Of a DNA stretch of 64,000 nucleotides, positions 1-10,300 are shown piece after piece. A model generated the notes under the pieces. That model searched no databases. It was not told the DNA's origin and saw only the letters and a program-made list of their open reading frames with translations. Location of the stretch: positions 40,892 through 104,891 of the forward strand of contig JAHQIW010000087.1 of assembly GCA_019055375.1 (NCBI GenBank). The letters run 5' to 3'. A program made the position numbers and the translations under genes. The stretch is from Parelaphostrongylus tenuis (taxonomy: Eukaryota; Nematoda; Chromadorea; Rhabditida; Metastrongylidae). Numbering within the stretch: the stretch's first letter is position 1; every line of letters begins with the position of its first letter.

Positions 1-900
1 CCTTAGACTTCCAGTACTCATTTGGTAGCTGAAATCTCGATGATTTCCGTGGTTATGTGGTTATGTGGTTTTCGAAAGAAAACTTCTTGGTGCGCTGTAA
101 AGCTAAAAGAAAAGTGAATTTTGCAGTCGAGACACTTTTTCCGCGTATGTGAATGGGATCTCACGACATTCGCAACAAGACCCAGCGCTTTCGCAGCATA
201 GCGATTATTTGATTGTATAAACTTAGGTAATTCTGAAGCTAAGTGTGCAGAAACTTTGTTCTGACCTTCTATGGACTTGGGTTTTCATTTTCATTTCTTA
301 TTGTCAAATATACCCGCTAATAAGCCTAAGCCTAAGCAACCTAAGCCTAAGTAGCCTAAGCCTCTATACACGTAAAGTATACGAAAGTGTAGAGGAAATG
401 AAACCTCAGATTTAACAGCAAAAATAATAAAATACGCGCCGAGTGCTAAGACCCTATCTTTATTAACTGCTATAGCGCATTTACAAGTGCCTTTCCAGAA
501 ATCAAGTACAACGATGAAATCGTCGGGATATGATCTATCAGATGATTACTCTAAATCTTATAAAGAGTAGCGGTCTGATTTTTGCCAAAAAAAAAGACGG
601 GCGAACATGCGTGCATTTCTGTAACGAAATGCTTTTTCAAGTTTTTTCTTATTTTTCCCAAGAATCTAGTAGAAATCACTAAAATAGCTGTAAGTACTAT
701 TTCCCAGCATAGACCGCTTTACTCTATGGAATTTCATGGTATCAAAATCCTAGGTTGTCCAACGAATAATGCTTTAAGTGTGAAACTTGATTCATCTTTA
801 CCGTTACAGCAAACTAAGAAGTCCTTTTCAAAAAACCAAGTGCAGCATAGGAAATCTCGAGATTTCAAGCTATCGAATAACTACTGAATTCCAAAAAAAG
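1..900. repeat. Dispersed repeat (CTGTAACAGCG / GCTATCGAATGACTA family), two segments
   Basis: No gene seen. Bases 60-130 and 620-890 carry hallmarks that recur throughout the window: a phrase like 'cttggtgcgctgtaa', a run of A-rich sequence, and 'caagctatcgaataactact'. Comparable blocks lie near 7.1-7.65, 19.9-20.7, 24.7, 36.7-36.95, 37.75-38.0, 38.5-38.75, 39.1-39.25, 49.1-50.05 and 59.9-60.65 kb. The copies are strongly diverged and occur in both orientations. I see no coding capacity or terminal structure, so the class is unknown. The open frame at 582-887 is repeat sequence, not a gene. Confidence 0.6.
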
Positions 901-1369
901 TAGAATATGCGTCATCTGAAAAGGCTGTAACAGGTGGGAATAACGGGAATGATCCATAAGCTTCTACTATTGGAAGGAACTAACTTAGTTAAGTATTGAG
1001 TGAGCGACTATTGACAAATGGTGAATTTAAAACAATGCGAATTTCTTGATACTCCTATAAGCTTGAGTCATATATGCTTTTTTTTCCTGGAGGGAAATTA
1101 TTCTTTAGTCTTTCGACTTTGAGCAAATAAACGTGTTTGAGCTCGCAGTGAAGTTTAGTATGAAAACCTCCAGATTCTGCAGATTTTCGATGAACTACTG
1201 TTTTCGTTCGTTCTGCCACATAAATTTTCAATTTTCTACGTTTGGAAATGGGTTTATATCTTCATTTATTTGTTGCCATAGCCCAAGATCAGGCAGTCAA
1301 GTAGCGATCTGCTTGAATAAAGTGGATTTTGTCTGGCAGGCCACAAAGTTAAGAGAAAACCACAGATGT

Positions 1370-1860
1370 TTGCGGCTTGCAAATTTCTCTCGTTTCGAGT
1401 GTTCTCTTAAGACCACAGCTCAAATTTCAATATGCCTGATAATCATTTTTTGAGCCACGCATGTCAGTGGTCTATCAAAAAGGGCTGACTTATAGAGCCC
1501 AATACATGTGTTTCGATCTTGCGATCTATCAAGCATATCGAAATTTGAGCTGTGGTCTTATGAAAACACTCGAAACGAAAGATATGATATATTGAATATA
1601 CCAGCCAAGAACAATCGAGTGTACAACGCTTTGTGTTCGGTAATAATTTCACTGAACATAGAGTGTAAAACGTTCGTCGTCGCTAACTCTTAGTGTGGGG
1701 ACTGGAGCACCCACAGAGATTAGCAAAAGACGAGAAAGGGTAACTGCCTGACTGACGAAATCGCAAGATCGAAACACGTGTAGTGGGCTCTATGTCAGCC
1801 CTCCTTGACAAACCATTGACATGTGTGGCTCAAAAAAATGATTATCAGGCTGCAGATTTC
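1370..1860. repeat. Foldback repeat with a hammerhead in one arm
   Basis: Two nested inverted pairs. The outer arms are about 1,435-1,530 and 1,757-1,857: the left reads 'gagccacgcatgtcagtgg' and the right 'gacatgtgtggctcaaaa'. An inner pair (about 1,395-1,430 and 1,540-1,580) shares 'cacagctcaaatttc' and its complement. The spacer carries 'caatcgagtgtacaac', also found at 8,514-8,530, so this is a dispersed family. Both outer arms contain a hammerhead-like segment, and only the right one keeps the core. Confidence 0.65.
1746..1788 (+). ncRNA. Hammerhead ribozyme motif, type I, core conserved
   Basis: Folded by eye. Stem I is GCCTGA (1746-1751) with GTGGGC (1783-1788): three Watson-Crick and two wobble pairs. 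The core is CTGACGA at 1752-1758. Stem II is ATC/GAT closed by a GCAA tetraloop at 1760-1769, with an A-C mismatch where G10.1-C11.1 is usual. GAAA is at 1771-1774. The minimal stem III is CACGTG followed by the UA cleavage site at 1781-1782. Known hammerheads need CUGANGA, GAAA and UH, and all are present; the weak first pair of stem II may lower activity. The mirrored copy at about 1,497-1,535 on the minus strand keeps GAAA and the stem II sequence but has lost CTGANGA. Confidence 0.65.
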
Positions 1861-1979
1861 TCCAAGCACTTCTGAACTGCCCTAGATATCTTTATGCCCT
1901 CTATCTGACGGACTTGATCAACGGAACACTATCATCGTGAAATCGCTTTAAAAGTCGACTTTCCTTTAACTTTGAAATA

Positions 1980-2280
1980 AAAAGGATATGGCTCACGGTG
2001 CTGACCAATCCCTGACGGATGCTCCACGATGCAATCGTCTTCCTCTAACATCGTTTGATGTAATTCAGTGCATTATAGTCTCTACAATGTCTCGCGGTGG
2101 CTTACCTATCTAGCGAGTCGGTGTTGATCATCCTCTCAGACAAGTCTGTTTCTAATTCTCCGATTCCGGAGGGATGGAAGCTTGTTGAACTTAGAGCACG
2201 AGATCGAACCATCGAGTATTGTTTGCTCGAACACGCGTGAGTTCCAGAGCACCTATAACTACTGCGCCACACGCGCCCCA
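1980..2280 (-). repeat. tRNA-derived SINE, copy 1
   Basis: Minus-strand copy of the roughly 300-bp family best seen at 14,622-14,935. The tRNA-like head is at the right (ends near 'actgcgccacacgcg', 2,262-2,277); a B-box-like 'gatcgaacc' is at 2,202-2,210; the tail 'aaggatatggctcacgg' is at the left. It is diverged. Confidence 0.7.
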
Positions 2281-2604
2281 CACCTCAACACAGCTAGTGA
2301 GTAATAATTTCCTTTATGATTTGGCTAGTACCGCGAGGTTAATGTGGGAATGACTTTAATCGGCTGCGTTTAAACGAGTCGTTTTCTTCAAAGCCGATCA
2401 GAGCTTCGAGTCGATTGTCCCCTCAGTCGTCCGTCCTCGTTTGTGATCTTCGTTGCCGTTGTCCTTCAATTCGAATTCAGCAGTCGAAGACGTCGAAACT
2501 TGGGCAAATAAACTTTTGTTATCAACCTCTTGATATCTGCTAAATCATAGAAGGAATCGTAATTAGTTTTAATTAGACGCTTTTTTAGTGGTGGTATGAT
2601 GTTG

Positions 2605-2960
2605 CAAATACATATCCAATAATGTTAAATGATATGCAAAACTTGGAAGTCAGGCGAGATTCGAACCCGCAATTCACCCTTTCCGAGGGGAGCGTGCTAG
2701 CCGCTGCACTACCGGTGCTCCTGTTCTGCTGTCGCTCTTCTACATAAATGCGTCGATTTGTGAGCAAAGAACCGTCAAAGGTTTTCGCCTGGCAAGTCTA
2801 TATCGGCACTGAATCGAGTCTTGCTGACAAATGGCGGATATGTGTGGTCGAAGATGGAGTGATGGCAGAACAGGAGCGCCGGTAGCGCAATTGTTGGCAC
2901 GCTCCCCCCAAAGAGGGAATTTTGGGTTCGAATCCCCGCTCAACTTTATTGAATATAAAA
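2605..2960. repeat. Head-to-head tRNA-like foldback element
   Basis: Two tRNA-like modules facing outward around a spacer of about 130 bp. The left arm is on the minus strand: its B box is the complement of 'gagattcgaacc' (2,656-2,667) and its A-box region is near 2,699-2,713. The right arm is on the plus strand: it starts 'ggagcgccggtagcgcaa' at 2,873, with B box 'ggttcgaatcc' at 2,925-2,935. The left end begins with 'aaatgatatgcaaaac', a terminal phrase shared with copies at 7.7, 47.05, 49.0, 56.1 and 57.4 kb. The arms do not fold into intact cloverleaves. Confidence 0.65.
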
Positions 2961-3224
2961 GGAACTATTATAAAAGTGAATTTGGTCTGGTAGTTCGCAC
3001 TACGGTGAATGCACCCAATGATGTTTGCGGCTGTAAATTTTTGCAATTTCGATATTTTTGAGCATTTTGCAGCTTTTGAACCGCACCTTGAACTAGTCGA
3101 AACGTTTTCAAGCCCTTCATATATAAATTATATTTAAAAAGACCTTATTATCACCGATGCTGATGGGCCAGTGATTTCTTAGCATAGAATAGCATTGTAA
3201 TTTTCCCTATATAAACCTTTATAT

Positions 3225-3408
3225 GCTTCTTAACCCTTCTGGGACCGTGGACCCACGGCCTCTGCATGTCTAGTTCCCAGCGTGCTAATGATAAACGCAG
3301 TAGCCTGCCTTTTTTGACGCAGCAGTGTGTCATTGTTAGAAGCAGCACGCTGGGAGTTAGAGCCGAAGAGGACGTGAGTCCATAGCCCCGTAAGGCTTAA
3401 GAGAGCTA
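3225..3408. mobile_element. TTAA-flanked palindromic MITE (piggyBac-like)
   Basis: A roughly 175-bp palindrome with inverted ends. The left end runs from 'ttaacccttctgggaccgtg' through 'cccagcgtgct'; the right end is its complement ('agcacgctgggag' ... 'taaggcttaa'). Both edges are TTAA, the target duplicated by piggyBac-superfamily elements. There is no coding capacity. A longer relative is at 50,822-51,080. Confidence 0.65.
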
Positions 3409-3540
3409 GCTTATTTTAGCTGTCGTTCTCATATCACTCTATCGTAACTAATCGATTTATTCCGAAGACCGAATTCCTTCACTAACCTCTCAACGTCAAT
3501 CAATATTCCGCTTTTTCTTGACGAACGGGCATAGGGTGTT

Positions 3541-3615
3541 GTCATAACTTCTAATCAGTGGAGCTGTCACAACTTCGAATCAGTGGAGCTGTCACAACTT
3601 CTAATCAGTGGAGCT
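3541..3615. repeat. 25-bp tandem repeat, three copies
   Basis: Three contiguous 25-bp units (3,541-3,565, 3,566-3,590, 3,591-3,615), each containing 'aatcagtggagct'. They differ at only one or two positions, so the expansion is recent compared with surrounding repeats. Confidence 0.85.
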
Positions 3616-3896
3616 GTCGTTTTTCGGCTACTTTCACCTTCTTTACGCCCTGATAAAGTGGCTGATTTTGGTTAGCAAACCACTTTCGTAACCTCAGGAG
3701 ATCGAGGATCACTACGAACGTGCAAATCTGTAATTTTAGTGCAGTGCAGTGTAATGTAGGGGTAGCACGCACCCTCGGTTTGGATGGAGCACGTGTTCAA
3801 CTTTAGCTAGGGGTCGAGTATTTTGCCTACCATCCAGCATCCTTCGATACATAAGTCTCAGTAGCAGGAGAAACGGTTTCTTGAAGAGGCACGGTT

Positions 3897-4089
3897 TTGT
3901 TCTTTATAAGTCTTATTGATGGGGGATTCAATGAAGCGACAAGTTTCCTCAGAGAAGAACTCGTTTCTCGTGTAAATGAGACTAAGGAGTTAAGGGGGGG
4001 GGGGGGGGTGGTGGGTGTCGCTGATGTCGGAGAAATATTTAGATGGCTCGGTAGCAGTGAACTGTTACCTTTCCAAGCTCTGAAGAAAG
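3897..4089 (+). CDS. Possible upstream exon of the 4.4-11.2 kb gene (strand uncertain)
   Basis: Open + frame ending in a good donor (GAAGAAA|gtgagt, 4,089/4,090) in phase 0. That would join the frame starting at 4,350 (acceptor 'tttgaaag'), which continues into the exon ending at 4,418. An acceptor-like 'tttcctcag' ends near 3,950. The peptide contains an amphipathic stretch (REELVSRVNETKELR) and four glycines encoded by a run of 15 G. The minus strand is equally open (about 4,100-3,827), with a better-looking acceptor (complement of 'actttcttcag') and a Pro/Ser/Thr-rich peptide ending at a stop. I cannot decide between them; either could be chance. Confidence 0.25.
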
Positions 4090-4399
4090 TGAGTAGCCGA
4101 GGGGTCAGCTGTTGTGTAACGAAGTGGTCTAACAACAGACTTATGTCGCCTCATCAATAAATCACTTGATTTGACTTTTGCACTGGGAATTTTCAGCTTT
4201 TGGCCTCCTAAGTCACGCACGCATAGTGTAAGAGAGTTCTCCATTGTTCTGCAGCTCCACGAGACTCAAATGTTTTCGCCCTGAGCTTTCTGTAGAATAA
4301 TCTTTTACGGTTGATTGTTTTTCATGTTTTATATCTCCTTTTATTTGAAAGATTGACGAACGAGGAGCTGATTTCATCGCAGCAGCTGTGAAGAACGAT

Positions 4400-7300
4400 A
4401 TGGAAAGTGAATCGGAAGGTATGTTTAGTGAATGAATAAGCTTTATTAGCTCTGCAGAGCAAACACTAAGTTACCGAAGAGTATTCCCATATTTTGTATT
4501 GATTCGGTCTCTAAATCATGTCTTTGCACAGAAGTCATCAAATCACCCAGTACCTCAAGTTTTGGAGATGATTATATTTTTAGGTCTTTAGTCTTGGTAG
4601 AGGAACACCTGGGTGGGGGGGGAACTAGGTCTCTGACATTATCTATGGAAGGAATCACTACTTCATCAAATAATTCCATTCATGAAAAGAATTAGGTCCC
4701 TAAGTCTTACCATTGAAGAGGAATCTCTGTATTTGGAAGAGAGTGGGTCTCTGAACATTGTGTTTGAGAAATAGTCACTACATCACCAAGCATTCTCATA
4801 TTTGGAGAGAATCGGATCTCTAGATCTTTTGCATTTGCAGAGGAATTCTTATATCTGGAAGATGTTGAGTCTCCGAACCTTGTTCATGCAAGGAAATCAC
4901 TAAATCACCAAATTATCCCCAGATTTGGCGAGGACAAGGTCTCACGATCTTTTGTCTTTGCAAAAAAAAAAACTCTCCATTTGTGGAGGGGACTAGGTCT
5001 CTGAACAATGTCTATGCAAGAGATTCACTAATCACCCATCCGTACCATATTTGGAGAGGGAATGGATTTCTAGATGTCTCGACTTTGCGAAGAAATCCCC
5101 ATATTTGGTAACGACTGGGTCTTTAGAGCTTGTTTCTGCAAAGGAATTATGAACCCTTCCGGGACCATGTACCCCACCTACTCTGCATCTCTAACCCCCA
5201 GCGTGGGAAAGCACTGAATGTATTACTGTTTTATTTCAATTGTATTGCTGTTGTTATTTTCCTTCGCCATATGTAAAAATATTATGTTGTCATTTGTAGG
5301 AAAATAACACTAATACAATTGAGGCCTGTTTGTCCCCTTGCTTTTGCACTAATCGAATGTTATCGTTCGACTTTGTGGTGCTTTAGCTTTTTCCTTTGCA
5401 GATAACTAAGACTAAACTTCAATACACCTTCTCAGCGCTAAGATTTGTCATGAGTTTCTACAGGAATATATTTAGTTAATGTTTCGTTGTGATTTTTATT
5501 CTTTGAAGGGAACAATGCTGACACCATGAACAGCAACGGTGATGGATTCTCCATCTCGATGATAGTTAGTTTATAGTTAATCCCATCATTTTTACGCATT
5601 AGTTTTCTTACACCTCTGGAGTCATTCTTTTGATGTGATCTAAAGCAAATCGATTTCCTTGCTTTATTTTAGGAACAGCCAGGCGAGCACGAACAAACAG
5701 ACTCCATCGGTGTCGTTCCTGTAAGTTTCTTCCTGCTTTTTATATCTACTCATTCATTGATTCATTCGCAGGTCAAGTTTCGTTTTTCATAGAGATACCA
5801 CGTATCTCCCTCGTGGACGTAAGCGCACATGGCATGTCCCGGGTGAGAAATAGAGGATTTGAATGAGAAACAAAGTCGACCATGTTTTTTTTTTGAAACG
5901 CAAGTGGATTCAGGGAATGAACTCCGTTTCTGTAATGTCGGTTTCCTATTAGTCAAAACGGTTGAAAGCCTTCAATCAAGTGGCTAGGAAGTAGATGGAG
6001 ACGGTTAAGAGTCGCCTCCAATTGATAAAAATTCTTCTATCCGAAGGAAACTGGTAAGCTAGTGAGAAGCCAAATCCCATGTTCAGAACTCAACAAGCTT
6101 TACTTCGGGTATAGGCAGACTAACTACGGTTAAAGAATCACGTTCTTTCCCCTGACCCCGAAGGAGATCCTGTAAGCAGCGTCACGAAAGACGATTACGG
6201 AAAGGGTGCTAAAGCTCAGGACCAAATTGGACTGCTGGAAATGAGTCTAGTTCCCAAAAATGTCTTTACGCCAAAGCAAATCATTCGAGAGTCATTATGA
6301 TTGACGGTCGTGTTCACTCCACTCCCTATTCATCTGCCGTTTGAAAGAGATTGTCATGGGTCTTCTGATTGATGGTCTTGAATGGTTAGTTGTGAAACCC
6401 ACCCGTCCTAGATACCTACTACTTTGCTGCTTGTGCAAGTTTCTTTGGGTTTCGATACAGCCATGCAGGGGAGTTATAATCACAGTGTCCACCAAAAGCT
6501 CGTGGGTGGGCTGAAGATTAGGACTAATCGATCAATACTACTTTCATCAGGGTTCACTTGCACAAAGAGGATTTATAGCTACATCTTCATAATTGGTCTA
6601 ATAAACGGCACAGAAGTACTTTCCGGCAAAAGTCGGACAAATTGATAATTTTTTAAAATTATTTTTCACATAGCACATCATCTCTAGGAGAACAATTGGT
6701 CACATGAGGATACTATCGCAACGACAACGGTTCCCGATGTGAATGTTTCCGTAGCGATGTCCGAAAATAACGAAAGTCACAGCGAGGTACGTTCTCGAGT
6801 GAAAGGTTCTATTTTTACCGTACTAGGTCCCAACTCAATGTATAATCAGCAGCCTGTAAGATCTGAACTCATGACAGTTTTCAGCACCTTTTCGTTATCC
6901 GGTCCCAGTTCCAGCGCTAGTGGAAAGGTTATTTTTGGTGCTTTTTGAAGTCCGAGTAGTCATTCGATAGCCTTAGATCGCGGAAAATCTGGAGATGTAT
7001 CTTATTTTCAAAACGGCTTATCTACTGCGCTGTAACAGCGAGAGTAGAATTATGTTTCTTACTGGAAAATCTCTCACTCCACAAAGTTTTTCCTTCAGAC
7101 TTTCAGTAATCATTTGGATAGCTCAAATATTGTGGATTCCAATGATATACTTGGTTTTTGAAAAAACTTCATGATGTGCTGTAACAGTTGAAAGAAGATT
7201 GGGATTCACGAATTTGGCACCGAAAAGCTGCAGTGGCTTGGCGGTCATACTGCGAAATCCGTACCCACATACCGGCAAAAACACACTGGTTTGGTGTCAG

Positions 7301-10300
7301 TATTGCGCTGAATGAAAATTAACATTCTTTTGGCTGCTAAAGCGCACCAAAATGTTCTTTTTAAAAACAAAATGCATCATTGGAATCGACGAGATTGAAA
7401 CTATCGAATGGTTACTAAAAGACTGAAGGAAAAGCTTTATACAGCGAGAAATGTTCAAGCGAAAAAACACAGTTACATTTGTTATTCTTATAGTGCAAGA
7501 TAAAGTCGTTTCGAAAATATAGTATATTTTGAAATTTTTGAGATATAGGTCATCGAATGGCTACTGAGACTTTTAAAATCACCGAGAAATAACTTTCTCA
7601 CGAGCTTTGGAAAAGGGATCGGAAAACGGAAATGATCCCTAATTCGTATAGTTTACAGGAATTCATTGTTTTACCACTCTAGTTGCAGTCTTATGTTGTG
7701 ATAACTATTTATCCACGGTTGTTGAATGATGTGCCAAACTTTGAACCGCGGACGAAAGTTTCACACGTGTTTCACCCGCTCCAAGGGCACGTATTAATCA
7801 CTGTGCTACGGGGCTCCTGTTCTGTTATCCACATTTTCCGCGCACAAACCATAGGAATTGTCAGCAACCAGCTGTCAACGGATTTGATCTGGTTAGCACT
7901 ATCTGTATCGAACCCAGTTAGGGCTAATAGGGAAAGGGTGGGGCACGAGTTCAAATCTCGCCCGAGGTTGAAAGTTTTGCATGTCATTAGATAACAGTCT
8001 TGAAGTTTATATTCTACTTTTTTGAACTGTTTTTCAAGCCGATGCGTGCATACTGTTCTTCTATGACCTGAATTAATATGCCGTTCGGAATCGCTTAGTT
8101 CTACTGAATTCCCTAGTCATGACGCCTCCTCATATTAGATTGCTGCATACGTCTTTATGTCATATACCAGAGAGTTCATGACTTTATAGAAAGGGAAGGA
8201 ATGTTGTATATCTACTTTTCTGTAAAGCTACTTTCGTACCTTTTGAGAGCTCTTTTCTGATCGTTTTTGTATCAAAAACCTGATGCAATCAATCCATAAG
8301 TTTGCTAGAAATAAATTTAGACAGAGAAAAGCTCTCGGGATGCTCCAGTCCTCCTAGTAGGTGACGGCGAACCACTTGCACGTACCGCTCATTGATTTAC
8401 CACAAGACATGTTGACTCAAGTAATGCTCATCAGAAACATCAGAATTTCACCGTGGTTTTAAGAAAACACTCGAAACGAACGGTGTATCATTTAAAAAAA
8501 TGCCATCCAAGAACAATCGAGTGTACAACACTTCCAGTCTAGTGATTTATTTCGCTTGACGGCACATCTAAATCGTACGTCGTCGTCTACTCTAAGTAGG
8601 GATTGGAGCACCCCGAGAAGATTGGCTAAAGACGAAGGAACTGCCCGACCAACGAGGCTGCCAAGGCCGAAATACGTTTATCGGACTGTACAAGTGCCTT
8701 TAACAGACCACATGATATTTTGGCTTGGAATTTGCCACTGTGCTTTGGAAAACATTCCAGTTTTTACCAACGATGAATACCGAAGAGAATTTTATCTGAT
8801 GTTTGATTTCCTAGATGGAGTATTTGCCAAACGTTTCTTTACGGAAAAGTGACGATTCTGATCCTGGAGACTTTGTCAAGGTGCGCGACCTAACCTGTCT
8901 TTCAAAGGAAAGAATTTCTCATTTAGCAATTTAGATTGATGGCGCTGATAATGGAAATTCGAATGGTCAAAGTTTATCTTCATCTCAGATTATGGTAAGA
9001 TGGTGTGACAAAGAATTAACAGTAATAAGTAGAATTCATTCCCTTGCAGACGTCTAATACTCTAGAGATAAGTTCTCCATCAAATTTGGAAGACAAGGGA
9101 AAAGGTGACGTTAGAAGTCCAGGGATTGAACACTCAGATGAAGCATTGAAGGAAAGTCCTGCAACAAGTGCGGATGTGGTCTGCTGGTATGGATGGATGA
9201 GCATCCTGACATGGTATGATAGTATTCAGTTTTTGTTTTATCATTCCTTAAGCGGCAGAGTTTAACGCCATCGTAGATTTCTTAGCTCATGGAGTTTATT
9301 ATGCACCTTATTGCCCTTCTGTATACTTCATATTGTAACGAAATATTTGTTTTGGAATACTGGGTACCTAGAGACTATTTATTTCTTGGAAAAATATCCT
9401 TTATTACTCCTCGCCTCTCCTACTCCCTAAATACGCACAAAGACTGAAGTTTTGCGTGACAGGCAACAGGAGGAAATCAAATTAGAATAGATATCCTCCT
9501 ACCATACCATATGGTACTTGTTTTATAAAGCACGGAAATACTAGTGATTTTTTATCCTGTTCCAGCGTCACGACCATGTCAAGTATAATATTTAAGCTCC
9601 CATTAATTACTCTTCATATTTAAGCAAAATCATATAGTTGGCAGATTTCAAGAGCCTTCGCTCTGTTATGTCTTAACATATGAGCGTTTGACATGTTGGT
9701 TTGGTGCTATGTGGGGACAACGTATGATTTGAGGTCGTTCACCACTTTCATAGGGTCGCGTGTGGCACAGTAGTTAGAGGTGCCCTTCGATACACACATG
9801 ATCAATGGTTTGATCCCACGCTCAAAACTGACTAAGCTCTTCCTTTTCTCAAGGTCGACAAATTTGTACCAGACTTGTATGAGTGGAGAACAATCCTGAC
9901 TTGGTACATTGGTAGGCTACCGTAAGCCATAACAAAGGCCATAATCAGAAGAGACCTAATTCTACAGCTGTTCTATACGTTCTATTGATATAATTTCACT
10001 GATCAAGAGATTAATTCTAATGCATTTAATTATTTATATAGATGAATGGTTAAGCATAGATCGACTTTAGTGAAACTCGCAATAGGAAACGCAGGATACA
10101 GAGAATACTGTGATCTTCCGAGCTTCTCTTGAAGAGTCTAAAGGAAGTGACTTGGGATGATGGGTACGCTGTTAGCGCTGATGATTATGAATAGGTCATT
10201 AGTGAGAGCAATTCACCATCCTTCACGTCGAAATGGGTAGTTTTCAGGAGTAGGTCCATTTGGTTTGAACAGACAATTTTCGCTTCAGTCGAGTTGGTAA

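Noticed and set aside
2873..2947. A functional tRNA gene
   Set aside because: A and B boxes are present but acceptor and anticodon stems do not pair; it is an arm of a repeat element.
3541..3615. CRISPR-like array
   Set aside because: The 25-bp units are directly adjacent with no spacers, and the genome is eukaryotic.
8556..8852. 98-codon frame as a gene
   Set aside because: Formed mostly by a degenerate hammerhead-type repeat; the real coding signal here is the exon 8,815-8,880 in another frame.
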